Shown here: positions 47,091 through 62,104 of the stretch, piece by piece
Numbering within the stretch: position 1 is the first letter of the stretch
Layout: each line of letters starts with the position of its first letter
Assembly: GCA_910890315.1 (NCBI GenBank)
Contig: CAJVGD010000046.1
Span: 558,001 to 622,000, forward strand
Length of the DNA stretch: 64,000 nt
Source of the DNA: Serendipita indica DSM 11827
Lineage: Eukaryota > Basidiomycota > Agaricomycetes > Sebacinales > Serendipitaceae
Direction of reading: 5' to 3'
Program-made: the position numbers and the translations under genes
The notes under the pieces: generated by a model
What the model saw: only the letters and a program-made list of their open reading frames with translations
Databases searched by the model: none
What the model was told of the DNA's origin: nothing

Positions 47091-49817
47091 ATGGGATTAC
47101 TATCACTTGGTACACCTTTGACGTGGGAAGAGGCTTCCAAGTATGCAGATCACGTCCGTGAGCATGGGATCACCCAGCTGCTCAACATTTGGAACCGGTA
47201 CAAGGCGCGATCAGGAGACAAGCTTCTCTGGGGTGATGAAGTGAGCCTGTTCTCATTCCTTGTTTGTTTTACACTGAACCGACCGATTTTCAAGATTGAA
47301 TACATCGTCGTCGCTTTCGACGATGAAGAGGGGGATGCCCGTCTCTCTCTCCGACAGACCGAAATCCTCGCAAAACTTGCGCATGTATGCGATGATCTCC
47401 CGTGTGGACCCAAGAATGCGTCAGCAACGTCGCTCCACTCGGTTTCGCGCTGACTAATTTCTCGTCCAATTTCCAACAGTCCGGTCCCCATCTTCCACCC
47501 AGAGTATGGACGCTTCATGCTCGAGTCTACCCCTGGGGCCCCATACAATGGTTCCGTAAACGACCTTCTGGGCGTCGAGAGTAATATGCGGTTTAGGTGA
47601 GCAATGCGCACGCCATCGCCGACCGGCCCTTGGCTTAACTGTACACCCAATCAGGCGTACTCTCGCAAAGAAGCACCTCAATCCCAATGAGCTACCCATC
47701 ACTATCACCTCGTTCCCGAGGCTGGGTGTCCCAGGAGTGTTTACGGATCCCTATTTCGATCCCGCCAACGCCCAAGCCAGCCACAGTCTCTTCCTACCGG
47801 ACGAAATTACAAACCCACATGCCCGGTTCCCGTAAGCCGTTTATCTTTATCAGATCCGTGATGCAAGGAGTGACCCCCAAATTCAATAAAGGACCCTGAC
47901 CGCGAATATTCGCAAGCGACGAGGAAGCAAGGTCGCGATTAATCTTCCAATCTATTTCGACACAAACACACCCAGACCGTTCATAGACCCAACGATTCCA
48001 AAAGATAGAGGTATCTTCCCAGAGGATTCAGGTCTGGCCCGGATTCTGTCCATGGCAAAACTCCGGCTTATCAACCAATAGAAGCGCAGAATGGAGCTGC
48101 ACTTGAAAATCATATCTATATGGATGCTATGGGCTTCGGAATGGGATGCTGCTGCTTGCAGATTACATTCCAGGCCTGTAGCATCGAAGAAGCTCGACGA
48201 GTGTACGATGCGCTCGTACCCGTTAGTTCGATAATGGTACGCATAAGGTGCAGGAATCTTTGGATGCCATGTCAATGTGTAATTTTGTAGCTTGCCCTTA
48301 CTGCAGGCAGCCCCTTTTGGCGCGGTTACATTGCCGATGTCGACTGCCGGTGGAACGTCATTTCTGGTGCAGTCGACGATCGTACCGAAGAAGAAAGGGG
48401 GCTCAAGGCAAGCTCTTCCAGTAGTAATTTGTACCATAGTCCTGACTGCCTGTAGCCATTATCTCATGCCAGGTTCCGGATTCCAAAGTCCAGATACAGC
48501 AGTGTGGACAACTATATATCGCAGGATAAGATAAACTGTCCGAGCTACAATGATCTGAATGCGCCCTACGACAAGGATATTGCGGCTAGGCTCATGGAGA
48601 ATGGTGCGACCAACTGCACAAACCCCCTGTTTGCTAATCCTGATTCAGGGATGGATGAGCTGTTGTCTAGACACTTTGCACATCTGTTCATTCGTGATCC
48701 ACTGGTCATTTTCTCTGAAACCATTGATCAAGATGACTCCGTCATGTCAGATCACTTCGAGGTGAGCATTCTCTGCTTACCTATAACATTGAATGACTGT
48801 CGCAGAACATTCAATCTACAAATTGGCAAACATTGCGCTTCAAACCTCCACCACCAGGCTCTTCTATGGGATGGAGAGTAGAATTTAGGAGTATGGAAGT
48901 TCAAGTAACAGACTTTGAGAATGCGGCATTCTCCATTTTCATTGTTCTTCTCTCTCGAGCCATCTTGACATTTGGACTCAACTTTTACATCCCTCTTTCC
49001 AAAGTAAGTCTGCTAACATATCCAGAATCCTTTCTTACCGTCTTTCGAGGTTGATGAGAATATGGAGCGGGCACAGAGACGCGACGCCGCTCGCAAAGCG
49101 CGTTTCTGGTTCCGTACGAAGATTTATCCCCCAGGCGAGGAACGCCCAAGGGATCCGACCAATGAAGTAGACTTGCCTACGCCACCTTCTGAACGAGCAG
49201 ATGGTGAAGATGATCTCATTGTTCGACCCCGTCATAAAGGGGATTGTGGTGGCTGTCAGACACACGGTGTGTTCCTTACGGATGAGAGGCCTTCGACACC
49301 CTCTGCGGACGAATATGAAGAGCTCACGATGGATGAGATTATTAATGGCAAGGTTTGTGCTGTCTATTTGAACGTCGGACCAACCTCACCATGAGCAGGG
49401 CACTCATTTCCCGGGTCTCTTGGGTGTGGTGAATGAATATGTGAGGACACTCGACGTCGAATATGCAAAGAAGATTGCCTTGCGGAGATATCTAAATGTC
49501 ATCAAGCGAAGAGCTGACGGTAGGCAACTTGGGTTGACTTTGGCACCGCAACTGATGGACACTCGACAGGCTCATTACTACTGCAGCTACCTGGATGAGG
49601 CAGTTTGTAGCCTCTCATCCAGGATACAAACACGACTCGGTCATCACCAAGCAAATAAATTATGATTTGATCAAGATGGTGGACTCTATGTTAGTTCTTC
49701 AACTTGGTAGTTCTCAGCTCTGACAGTGTTTACAGAGAAAAGGGAAAAGTCAAGGCGCCTGGGTTTCTCCCAGAGGACTATGTGGGCAGTATCCAGGATG
49801 ACGGAGGATGTCCTTGA
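47091..49817 (+). CDS. GSH1: Glutamate-cysteine ligase, catalytic subunit
   Basis: Catalyses the first, rate-limiting step of glutathione synthesis: ATP-dependent joining of glutamate and cysteine. The start [26 protein letters not shown] matches the family closely. Further landmarks are LLWGDE joined to [12 protein letters not shown], the glutamate-site region [56 protein letters not shown], and [17 protein letters not shown] with [12 protein letters not shown]. Then follow [29 protein letters not shown] and NFYIPLSK. The C terminus is [18 protein letters not shown], ending at 49817. About 11 introns of 45-65 nt. Length of about 690 residues is usual. All the conserved blocks that I know are present, so it should be active. 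It precedes lysyl-tRNA synthetase by 157 nt on the same strand. Confidence 0.94.
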
Positions 49818-49974
49818 CTATACTCGTCTTTGGTTAATCGCTCGACAAGATCGCATACAGAAGTTCCATTTGTTGCCATTGTCAATAAACAAATTATTTT
49901 CAGGAAATTTCCAGAGAGCCATCGATCGAGTCAGATCGGGGGGAGCCACCGAATTCACTCAAATTTTGGTGCCC

Positions 49975-52290
<2,316 letters not shown>

Positions 52291-52680
52291 GGAAGCCTGT
52301 ATCCAGTTTGTACGACTTGAAATTGGGGAAGCAATGCAGAGACACACTCTCCTTGGCGATTTGTCAAGTTCCCATGAGATATCCGTTCTTCCGAACACGC
52401 AAGCGGTCTAGATTGTCTTAGGTGGATGCTGTCTCAAACGACCGTCTAATCTATCCCGCCATAATCGTCAAGTGTTGATGGACGAAGAGGCCGTCTTTCA
52501 GAGAAAGAACGGCAGTGAAGAGACTGGTGATTACATAACCAAAAGCCAGGAGTGGGCTGCATGAAAATGAATATTATCAGCATTACATGCAATCTGATGC
52601 TCAATACTGGGAGAATGAGCGCGGCCTGTATCAAAGACGGTGGGTCGGATGGGTCCAAGAGTTGCGCCCGCCAATCTTGG
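52291..52680. other. Intergenic / 5' leader before the PHD protein gene
   Basis: 390 nt between the LysRS stop and the chosen ATG of the PHD gene. It includes two short frames: one from an ATG at 52481 (MDEEAVFQRKNGSEE) and one with aromatic-rich sequence near 52587-52680 (QYWENERGLYQRRW). They cannot be joined in phase by a clear splice. They could be upstream ORFs in the leader. No RNA gene seen. Confidence 0.3.
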
Positions 52681-54689
52681 ATGACTTCCACATCAACGAA
52701 AGAAAACTCGAGGCCTCCAAAGGGCAAGAGACGCTCAGTTTCAGACGCAATGTCCCCAACCGAGGAGCTAACGAATAACGCAAACGGCACAGAGCATTCG
52801 GGCACTAGCTCTGTCAATGGACGCGGCTCGAAGCGCGTCCGAGACGATCCAGAAGAGGCTGTCGAGGAAAAAAGGCCTCGGGGGACTAAAAAGATGTCCA
52901 GGATGGTCGACGAGAGCGACATGGCTGTCGATGGCGAAGGCGACGGCGAAGAGGACAGCGGCGACACACGCTGCGTCTGTGGAAAATCTGGTAAGTTCCC
53001 CAGCCTCGTCTCATCCGCGCAGTGGCTGATGCTGGGCTTGACGACGCGGCCGACGACTCAGACGGCGACGAAGGAGGCTTGATGGTTATGTGCGAGACGT
53101 GCAAGGTCTGGCAGCACACCATCTGCATGGACATTCCCGATAATGCCGTCCCCGACCACTATTATTGCGAGCTTTGCGAGCCAGATCTCCATACCGAGCT
53201 CCTCAAGTGAGTCCCCAGTTGTTTGCATGTAGCCCAACGCGTGGGAACACTCACCACTCTTCCCCCTTGCCCATCTAAACAGGAAACTCGCCAAATCCCA
53301 GCGACGCCCTCGTCGCCGTTCTTCTGCTACGCGCACATTTCAGAAGGCGCAGTCAGCGTCTCCTTCACCTCAGCCTATGACTACAAACAGCAAAGTGTAC
53401 AAACGGCGCAATACGATGAACAGCCGCGCGACAACTTACGAAGAAGAGATTGCGTTGGCCATCCAGGCATCGCGAATGGGTGCAACAGATCCTGAAGAGG
53501 ACGAGGATACACCGCCAGTGACTGCAGGTCCACGCAACAAGCGGCGCAAGCGAAGCCCTACAAGTGTACCGGAACCAGAACCTTCGTGAGTTTTTGCCCT
53601 CTGCCGCGCCCGACCCGTCTTCGTCGCCACTACGATTTATATTCCAAAAATTGACAGGATCGATAGCAACCCGCCGACGAAGCATAGTCGCTCTGCGTCT
53701 GTGACGTCGGAACATCCTCCTCCTGTTCGGGACGCCACACCCAACCCACCCGCGGTCGAAGTTGCCGAACAACCTGCACCTGAACCTTCTGACGAAGAGG
53801 TCGCAGCACCTCCCCCACCACCCACGCGGGGAAAGCGCGGCGGTGGTCCACGCAAAGGCACACGCAAAGTGCCTACACCAGGCATATTGGACGATAACGA
53901 TGGTGCGTAACGATAATGCAATTTTTATCAAAATGTCTGATTATAGTTTCAGAGGCGCCCGGTCGTGCCAGCACGCGAGGTGGTCGACAGCCTAACCAGT
54001 ATTCGCGGAGAGGCGGGCATGCAAAGCGAGGTGGCGGACATCATGGGATGAATGAATCTAACAAGCGTCTCAATAACCTTGTCAACAATAAAGCGAGTCG
54101 CCCAGCGTCCCCTCCTCCCTTCCTTACAACTTGGCATCTACCCGACCACCTTTCCCATCTTCAAGATTATCTGCCTTCGGAGATCCCAGAACCGTTGGAC
54201 GTCCGAACAGGAGCCGGCTCCGAGACGACACAAGAACGCGGAATCAAGGTCAAGTGGCCGACGAAGCGCATGACGATTGGAGACATGAACAAGCGCGTCC
54301 GAAATATTTTAGAATACGTCACGCGAGAGCAGGCCAATCACGTAGAGAGACAGACTCGAGTCGCCGCGCTTGATGAGGCCATTGCTTCTGGGAGATATAG
54401 GCCGCTCACACCCGAACCATCCGATCTGATGGACGTGGACGCCCTGCCACTCGCCATGGAGGAGGATGTCAAACCAAAGATCCCCAACGAGGTGGATGGC
54501 GCGAAATCATCACTTGAAGTGACGGCCAATGGTCGGTCGGTCGTCACAGACGCTGTGTCGGACAACCCGACGGTTGCGTGGATGAAGAAGAGCACAGATG
54601 ACATGCTCGCTGATCTCGTCTCGGACCTGATCAAGTTTCAAGACCAATACCGGCCGCGGTCTCGACGCCATGCCGGTATCGTAGCATAA
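52681..54689 (+). CDS. PHD-finger protein, Cti6-like (Rpd3 complex candidate)
   Basis: A nuclear protein that probably reads histone H3 lysine-4 methylation. Start [22 protein letters not shown]. An acidic region (DEDSGDTR-like) leads into the PHD finger: TRCVCGKS, an intron, [23 protein letters not shown] and [12 protein letters not shown], giving the full C4HC3 set. After it come basic, disordered segments with [13 protein letters not shown] and [13 protein letters not shown], and a C-terminal region [18 protein letters not shown] and [21 protein letters not shown] that looks folded. This layout resembles yeast Cti6, a subunit of the Rpd3L histone deacetylase complex, and its Ustilago/Cryptococcus relatives. 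Four introns. The start is the first ATG in this frame with suitable sequence after it; an upstream exon is possible. Confidence 0.8.
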
Positions 54690-54834
54690 CTTATCGCGAC
54701 GCGAGTCTTTTCGTACACTTGGTGTATTTTCCTCTAATACCAATGTAATTGCAAGCTTTCCGCCGTGTGCTCGGTTGCCACTGCCTCTAAATTTTTTTCG
54801 CCACCGCCATCTCGCCCATCAGATTGTCGCTGGG

Positions 54835-57800
54835 ATGCTGACGCTTGCTGGCCCGTCTGTATTCTCAAACTCACGTCGAAAGGCGTTGCTTGGTCAGATC
54901 CAAGCCGTCATTCCTATCGTTGCAGCACTGGAGGCCGTCTATCTGCACTTGGTTCACGCCACTTCTGCTGAATCTGAGAATGCCCTCTGCACGGACGGAA
55001 GCGAAGAAAAGGTCATATTAAAATCTATTCTCGAATACGGAGATTATCTTGTGGAGGATGTAGCGCTGCTTGAGCGGGCAGCAAGCAGTGCAAACGTCGC
55101 CTATGTGATCCCTCGTCCAGGATCTATATCTCCTTGGTCGAGCAAAGCGACGGATATTGCTCGAATGTGTCATTTAGATGCTCACGTCGCGCGACTTGAG
55201 CGAGGCATCCTCTACCAGATCAAGACGAGCGACGAGTCGGACCTCACGGCGGACCAATGGAGCTCCATCTCTCATTTGCTACACGACAGGATGATTCAGT
55301 CCATTCAGTCCACACCGCCGCTCGAGAGCCAGGTTTTCATTACCCAACCGCCTCGTCCTTTGCGCACCATTGCGCTCTCGACACTCTCAGAAGAAGAGGC
55401 TCGATCAACTCTTCGCAAAGCAAATGTCGAGCTCGGATTGGCGCTCGCCGAGGACGAGATCACCTACCTCGTGCAGGCCTATGTCTCTGGTCCAGACGCG
55501 ATGAAGCGAGATCCTACAGACGCCGAGCTGTTCATGTTTGCTCAAGTGAACTCTGAACATTGCAGGCACAAAATATTTAACGCCAGTTGGACCATTGATG
55601 GGAAGCCACAGGACAAGTCGCTCTTCTCCATGATCCGTAACACCGAATCAGCAATACAGGGCCAGCATACCATTTCCGCCTATTCTGACAATGCCGCCGT
55701 GTTTGACGGATACACAGCGAAACGATTTGCGCCCTCCGACTCGCAAGTACAAACGTACCTGTTTTCCGAGGAACAAATGCCTATCCTCGTCAAAGTCGAA
55801 ACCCACAATCACCCAACTGCGGTGTCTCCTTTCCCAGGTGCTGCGACTGGCTCTGGAGGCGAGATTCGAGACGAAGGAGCGGTTGGCAGGGGTTCGAAGC
55901 CCAAAGCTGGCCTCAGCGGGTTCACGGTATCGAATCTACTCATTCCTGGATATCTCCAGCCATGGGAGACGGATTTTGGGAAACCAAATCACATTGCTTC
56001 CGCCTTGGACATCATGATAGATGGTCCTCTCGGTGCTTCTGCATTTAACAACGAATTTGGCCGTCCAGCACTTGCTGGTGAGTTCGAAATAGATCAAAAA
56101 GCGCGTCTTACCTATTTCTAGGATACTTTCGTACCTTTTCCGAGTCGGTACCGTCAGCATCCAAGCAAGAAGAGGTGCGAGGGTATCACAAACCGATCAT
56201 GATTGCTGGTGGTGTCGGAAACGTTCGGCCCAACTTCTCAAAGAAGACTGGTTTCTCGGCTGGAGCCAAGATTGTAGTGCTCGGAGGACCGGGTCTCCTC
56301 ATCGGACTAGGTGGAGGTGCCGCATCCTCACAGGCCTCCGGTTCGAGTGCGGCCCATCTCGACTTTGCATCAGTCCAAAGAGACAACCCAGAAATGCAGC
56401 GACGATGCCAGCAGGTCATCGATTCGTGCGTTTCACTCGACGGGATTCCAAACCCCATCCTGTCGATTCACGATGTCGGTGCAGGTGGTCTCTCTAACGC
56501 TCTTCCCGAACTCGTTCACGATGCTGGATTGGGAGCTAGATTCGAGATTCGAGACGTTCTCATAGATGACCTTTCCATGTCGCCAATGGAGATATGGTGC
56601 AACGAGTCACAAGAACGATATGTCCTTGCAGTAGACCCGGAGCACTTCTCCACCTTTGAGTTCATCTGCAAGCGGGAACGGTGCCCGTACTCCGTCGTTG
56701 GTGTCGCCACATCCGAGGAATCGCTAGTGGTTACGGATAAGCTCCTTGGCGGAACCGTAGTCGACCTCAAAATGTCGACCCTTTTTGGGAAACCTCCCAA
56801 AATGTCACGAACCGATACATCCATCTCCCCTGCCTTCCAACCGTTTGAGACGACGCTAGGTAGCCTTCTTCCAGCACAGCTCACACCAGCACTCAGACTT
56901 GAGAATGCTGTTGAGCGCGTTCTTCGTTTGCCGTCAGTTGGGTCCAAATCCTTCTTGATTACGATTGGCGACAGAAGCGTGACAGGCCTAGTCACGCGAG
57001 ATCAGATGGTAGGACCATGGCAAGTTCCCGTCAGCGACGTCGCTGTAACACGGACATCGTACGGCTTTGACGTATTGACCGGTGAAGCCATGGCCATGGG
57101 AGAACGAACGCCACTAGCCCTCATCAATGCCGCTGCATCTGCTCGAATGGCTGTTGGAGAGGCCGTGACGAATATTGCTGCGGCTTCGATTGAAAATATC
57201 GGTCGCATCAAGCTCAGTGCCAACTGGATGAGTGCTGCGTCAACGCCAGGAGAAGGAGCTCGCCTATATGAGGCAGTCAAGGCTGTCGGAGAAGAAATCT
57301 GTCCCGCCCTCGGTATCGGCATTCCGGTTGGGAAGGACTCGATGTCAATGGCCATGCGGTGGAAGGAGAACGATCAGGCCAAAGAAGTAGTTGCCCCCCT
57401 TTCCCTCATCATTACCGCGTTCTCCTCTGTCGATAATGTATCCGCTACCTGGACACCAGAGCTCAAGAGGGCGGATGACCCTACTATTCTCGTCTTTGTC
57501 GACCTTGCGTGTGGAAAGAGGAGACTAGGAGGCTCTGCCTTGGCGCAAGTCTTCAAGCAAATCGGCTCAGAGACACCAGATGTGGAGAATGCGTCGATTC
57601 TCAAAGCCTTCTTCAATGCATGCCAGGCTATCCGACGGGCGCATCCATCGTTGATCCTCGCATATCACGACCGCTCTGACGGTGGCCTCTTCACCACTAT
57701 TGCGGAGATGTCGTTCGCTGGTAGGCTAGGGGTGCACATTGACTTGGACGTGCTCAATCTCACGGACTCGCCAATGACAGCGCTTTTTGCGGAAGAGCTT

Positions 57801-58922
57801 GGAGCCATAGTCCAAGTTCGAAAGAACGATGCTCAGCTTTTATTATCTACATTTGTCGACCATGGCGTTCCCAAGGATCATGTTCACATCCTTGCCACCG
57901 TCACCATGGACCAGACAATCCAAGTAACACATGGCGACACTCTTATATTCGCCCAACCCCGGGCGAAATTACAGAAGATATGGGCAGAGACGTCGTATCG
58001 GATGCAGCTGCTCCGTGACGACATGGAATGTGCTCAGGAGGAGTACTCGCTAATTGACGATCCTGAGCATACCGGGCTGTTCTACGAACCCGCCATCAAG
58101 CTGAATCACACTCTCCGCGCAGACCTCATTGGCAAGCCACGAGTCGCTATATTACGCGAACAGGGGGTAAATGGTCACGTCGAGATGGCATGGGCATTTA
58201 CAGCTGCCGGCTTTGAAGCGGTCGACGTCCATATGTCGGACATTCTATCGGGTCGAGTGGATTTGGTCAACTTCAAAGGACTAGCTGCCTGCGGTGGCTT
58301 CTCCTACGGAGACGTCCTCGGAGCCGGCAATGGGTGGGCCAAATCCATCCTTCTCAGTGCCTACGCCAGGGAGCAGTTCACCCGATTCTTTTCAAGGAGT
58401 GACACATTTGGACTCGCTGTTTGTAATGGATGCCAAATGTTTGCTCACTTGAAGAGTATCATCCCAGGGGCCCAGTCATGGCCACTGTTCAAAGGAAACC
58501 GGAGTGGACGTTTCGAAGCCAGAGTGTGTATGCTGGGAATTGAGGATACTGCAGCGACAAAGCGCTCTGTATTCTTGCGGGATATGATTGGATGGAAGAT
58601 TCCGGTTGCGGTCGCACATGGAGAAGGACGAGCCACATTCGTTGATGAGACTTGTGCTCAACAGTTCCAAAGAGAGCAACTGTCTGCACTCGCCTACCTC
58701 GACGCTAAGGGCCGGGCGACGATGCAGTATCCACTGAATCCAAATGGAAGCCTGGATGGCATTGCGGGAGTGCAGACTGCAGATGGAAGGTTCTTAGCGT
58801 TGATGCCTCATCCGGAAAGAGTGGTGACGATGGAGAGTAATAGCTGGCATCCAGGATCAATGGGAGACACGGGACCTTGGTTCCAAATGTTCAAGAGTGC
58901 TCGAGAGTGGTGTGCTGTATAG
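54835..58922 (+). CDS. ADE6: Phosphoribosylformylglycinamidine (FGAM) synthase
   Basis: Fourth step of purine synthesis: converts FGAR plus glutamine and ATP to FGAM. Large single-chain PurL of about 1340 residues. The N-terminal PurS-like domain starts [12 protein letters not shown]. The linker has [24 protein letters not shown]. The synthase core has [76 protein letters not shown] and a second half with [10 protein letters not shown] and [14 protein letters not shown]. The C-terminal glutamine amidotransferase has [33 protein letters not shown], the nucleophile Cys in AVCNGCQM and the His-x-Glu in LMPHPERV. Only one intron was found, at 56079-56121, unusually few for this window. Start chosen because MLTL with Gly-x-x at the third strand matches family N termini. 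Confidence 0.95.
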
Positions 58923-59013
58923 TAGTTGCACCCGTAGAGAATCAATTTTCGTCTAAACAATGCCAATTGCGAAGGAATAAATGGAATATAATATTATGTA
59001 CGGTGTCGAACAA

Positions 59014-60039
59014 TCAGACTGACTGGTAACCTCCTCTACTTGGACCCCCACGTAATGCAGTGACGAGGTGATATCCGAGATCCCGTAGCAGGTAAGGAAC
59101 TTCTCTCCAGAAGTCTCGGTGACTGGGCAAATCAGGGCGAAGTCTTGGTGGTGTAGGAATATACGTACGGTATGAGATCCCATCCCGAGGCGCCATAATT
59201 AGTATAGTTGTGATAAATACCGATGAGGAAGTATGCTGCCAACACCAGGAAGAGTCTGGAGGAAATGTTAGAAGGACCGCCTCCTGGACTTTGGGTATCC
59301 TTACAGAAGGAAGAACCATCCGATACCACTACCTGGAGGTGAGGAAGGCTCATGCGTTTCGTCTGGCTTGTCGGTTGGAGGAGGGTCTCCTTTCTTCTTG
59401 GGACAAGCCGCGGGTGTTGACCACTTGACCGAACCGAGGCCATTGTTGTAGTCAACAAACGTTGGGTCACTAGCTTCTTGACTGCAGACAAGAGTAATAT
59501 TGAAATTTTGGTTCGTGCCGTTCTCAGGATACGCTTTTCCATGAAGCAGAACCGTGAAACCATCACTCCCTATACGCAGCACCAGAGTTAGAGGTGATAT
59601 ATCGACTGTTTGGAGGCACACCTGTCAACGCGCTATACTCTGGACTCGCTGTTCCCGTTGTCGCAAGTGGAATGACGGCGATAATTCTGTCTTGCTCTCC
59701 TTCTCGTTTATTTGTCTTCGTAAGACACGCTCTAGTACCGCCTGGACACTGGACAAGGAGCATAAGCCAACTTCATACGTGCGAACACGGTAGTACCTGG
59801 TCTTGTTCTGGGAGGTCACTCGACTCAAGATCAGCACATAAATTGAATCGGATCGAGTCCACCATGGTCGTCGGGGGTGTGTTCCGTTCGCGGCTCGCAC
59901 TGCGAGCAGCATTTAGACTGGTTAGGTCGTATTCGTTGCCTTTGATTTGCGTGTTTTCTCGACATTCAAAGTCTTCTGCAGCTGCAACAAGCGCTGAGAG
60001 TAGCACAAGCGCGAGCTGATACAGAATCCGAGGCGCCAT
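59014..60039 (-). CDS. ATG27: Atg27, autophagy membrane protein
   Basis: A type I membrane protein that cycles among Golgi, endosome and pre-autophagosomal sites and aids Atg9 traffic. It starts MAPRILYQLALVLLSALVAAA, a signal peptide. The lumenal mannose-6-phosphate-receptor-like domain begins FECRENTQIKGNEYDLTSLN and contains CPGGTRACLTKTNK, VIPLATTGTASPEYSAL, FNITLVCSQEASDP and STPAACP, which hold paired cysteines for disulfides. After a Pro-rich stretch (KKGDPPPTDKPDETHEP) the single transmembrane helix is GIGWFFLLLFLVLAAYFLIG. The cytosolic tail has YNYTNYGASGWDLIPH-like sequence (HNYTNYGASGWDLIP), RDFWREVPYLLRDLG and ends GPSRGGYQSV at 59014. Five introns. The start lies only 33 nt from the divergent ataxin-3-type gene. 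Confidence 0.88.
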
Positions 60040-60072
60040 CCGAGACCAAGTTTTAACTTGCCCGCAACCACC
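60040..60072. promoter_or_regulatory. Start-to-start gap of 33 nt, Atg27 / ataxin-3-type gene
   Basis: With the homology-supported start at 60073 only 33 nt separate two divergent start codons. Promoter elements and transcription starts must lie within the gap or inside the opposite gene, so the 5' leaders are either extremely short or overlap. Confidence 0.45.
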
Positions 60073-62013
60073 ATGGCTGATCGCTTGCGGCGTGCCATTT
60101 ACCACGAAAAGGCGAGCATCTCCTGGATTGTAATGCATGAGTAATGACATTTCGATGCAGCAAGAGCCAGGCTCTAATTTGTGTGCTCAGCATGCTCTCA
60201 ACTCTTTGCTGCGTAAGAGATTATTCACTCACTTGCATCCAACTAACGTCCTGCGAACACAGAGCAGCCTCTTGTGAGTCTTGCCGTCGCTCAGCGTCTC
60301 CGCCACAACTGACAGAGCACGCGTCTTGGCTCTAGTTTACGGCGACAGATTTGGCGTCGATTGCTCAGAATCTCGATGCAATGGAGCAATCATACGACGA
60401 GAACCATCGAGGACGGAGCACCAACATGGACGATAGCGGTCCTTCCATTTTGCCCTACATCCAAAACCAATCTGATTTTTCTTCAGGATTCTTCTCGATC
60501 CAGGTCCTGGAAAATGCTCTACAAGTCTGGGGACTAACGTGCGTAAGAAGGCTGGCATGCGTTACTTTCGTGCTGACACAAAACAGGCTGGTTCGATGGC
60601 GCTCACAAGAGATGCGACCTTATCTGGATAAACCATACACGCAGCTTGCTTTTATTCTGAACCTTGAACTACACTGGTTTACCCTCCGCCGCTTCGGTCC
60701 AGCTGAGGCAGATGTAACCCGTGACCCGGGGGAAGGCCATTGGTTTAATTTGAACTCTTTCTTAGAGGAGCCCGAATGGGTCTCCAAGACCTATCTTGGC
60801 ATGGTATTGCAGCAAGCCGAAACGGAGGGTTAGGCTTTTACCTTGTCGAGGCGGACCCTTGCTGATCTGGACCTTAGGATATTCGGTCTTTGTCGTGTCG
60901 CAAATAGATCCCATGGCACCACTCGCACTTACACGAACAACGGCTGACGAAATTGCGGCATCCATACCCGATATCACCAGTGGCGGAAGGCATCTCTCCA
61001 CCTCACGCACAGCATCCAAGGCCTCGACGTCGGCTGCGAATGACTGGGGTGTTTCGGGAGCCGAGGATGAGGATATGGAACTCCAGGCTGCGCTCTTTGC
61101 CTCGGTGATGGGCGAAAGCACCCAATCCTCCACTGCTCTAGAACCAGCGCGACCTGCACCTCGCCAGGGAACTTCCGATGAATGGGATATCAACACGTCT
61201 TCCTTTTTCGGTAGCTCGCGAATGGCATCTTCGGCAGCGGAGAGTTCGGTTGAAGCCAGTGCGCGAAGAGCCCGTGAAGAGCTTGCTCGGTTCCAGGAGG
61301 AGCAAATGCGGGCACTGGATGAACGCACGGACTCCGATGATATGATTGCAGGTGTGCTTGGACGAAGACGGAATGTAGCCAGCGAAACCATCGCGGCTGA
61401 ACCCCGTACGAGGCAAAGACGACAACAACAAGATGAAGAAGAAGAGGAGATGATACGGCGGGCAATAGAAGCGAGCAAGCGTGAAGCCCAGGAGAATGGC
61501 CAAGGGGATGACTCGGAGGAGGAACCCATGAGCTTTGATGACGACGAAAATGCCTATGATGAGGAACATGAAGAGCGGGAACAACTCGAAAGGTTGATGC
61601 AAGAAAGGAGGAAGCGACAACGCGAACAGGAGGAGCAAGAGAGGATCCGACGTGGGTTCGTCGATGCAGAGGACGACTTCGGACATTTTGGTGCAAATGC
61701 GGAGCATCTGGTGAATCGAACTTATGACGACGAGGATGCAGAACTCCAGGCCGCCCTCAAGGCGAGCTTGGAAGGAGGTACCGAGAGTCTCGCCATTCCT
61801 TCACCACCGAAACCAGTTCGAGCACCCACGCAGCAGGAGTCGAAAGAAACACCTGCTGCATCGGCCAGCCAAACTGCACCTCGAAAGCCAGACTCGGATG
61901 AAGAGGACTCGGACTCGGACGACGAACCAGAGACGGAACAAGAAGCGCCACCCAAGCCTCTTACCGCTGAAGAATTGCGTAAGGCACGACTCGCAAGGTT
62001 TGGAGGCGCATAA
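60073..62013 (+). CDS. Ataxin-3-type Josephin deubiquitinase with ubiquitin-interacting motifs
   Basis: A cysteine protease that trims ubiquitin chains. The Josephin domain reads MADRLRRAIYHEK joined to QEPGSNLCAQHALNSLL, then FTATDLASIAQNLDAMEQ, MDDSGFFSIQVLENALQVWGL, LELHWFTLRRFG and GHWFNLNSFLEEP, and YSVFVVSQ. The catalytic Cys (NLCAQH), His (ELHWFT), Asn (HWFNLNS) and the oxyanion Gln (EKQEP) are all present. Three UIM-like helices follow: DMELQAALFASVMG, EEMIRRAIEASKREA and DAELQAALKASLEG, with an Arg/Glu-rich coiled coil between the last two. The end is LTAEELRKARLARFGGA. The first intron (60112-60160) appears to be GC..AG; using it restores HEKQEP, as in human ataxin-3 (HEKQEG). A start at 60137 (MSNDISMQQEP) is the alternative. 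Confidence 0.87.
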
Positions 62014-62104
62014 CTTTTTGGCTGAACGAGTGTACCGGGTTGATAGAGTAATATGCAAGAGTGGCGATGATAGTATAAACAGAGGCGTGCAAAAAAGAAG
62101 TAAA

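Noticed and set aside
52587-52778. Frame with aromatic-rich peptide QYWENERGLYQRRWVGW upstream of the PHD gene
   Set aside because: No start exon can be joined in phase with a clear donor, and it overlaps the start of the well-supported PHD gene in another frame. At most an upstream ORF.
60137-60139. ATG at 60137 as the start of the ataxin-3-type protein
   Set aside because: Possible, but it lacks the conserved HEK segment that the upstream ATG supplies.
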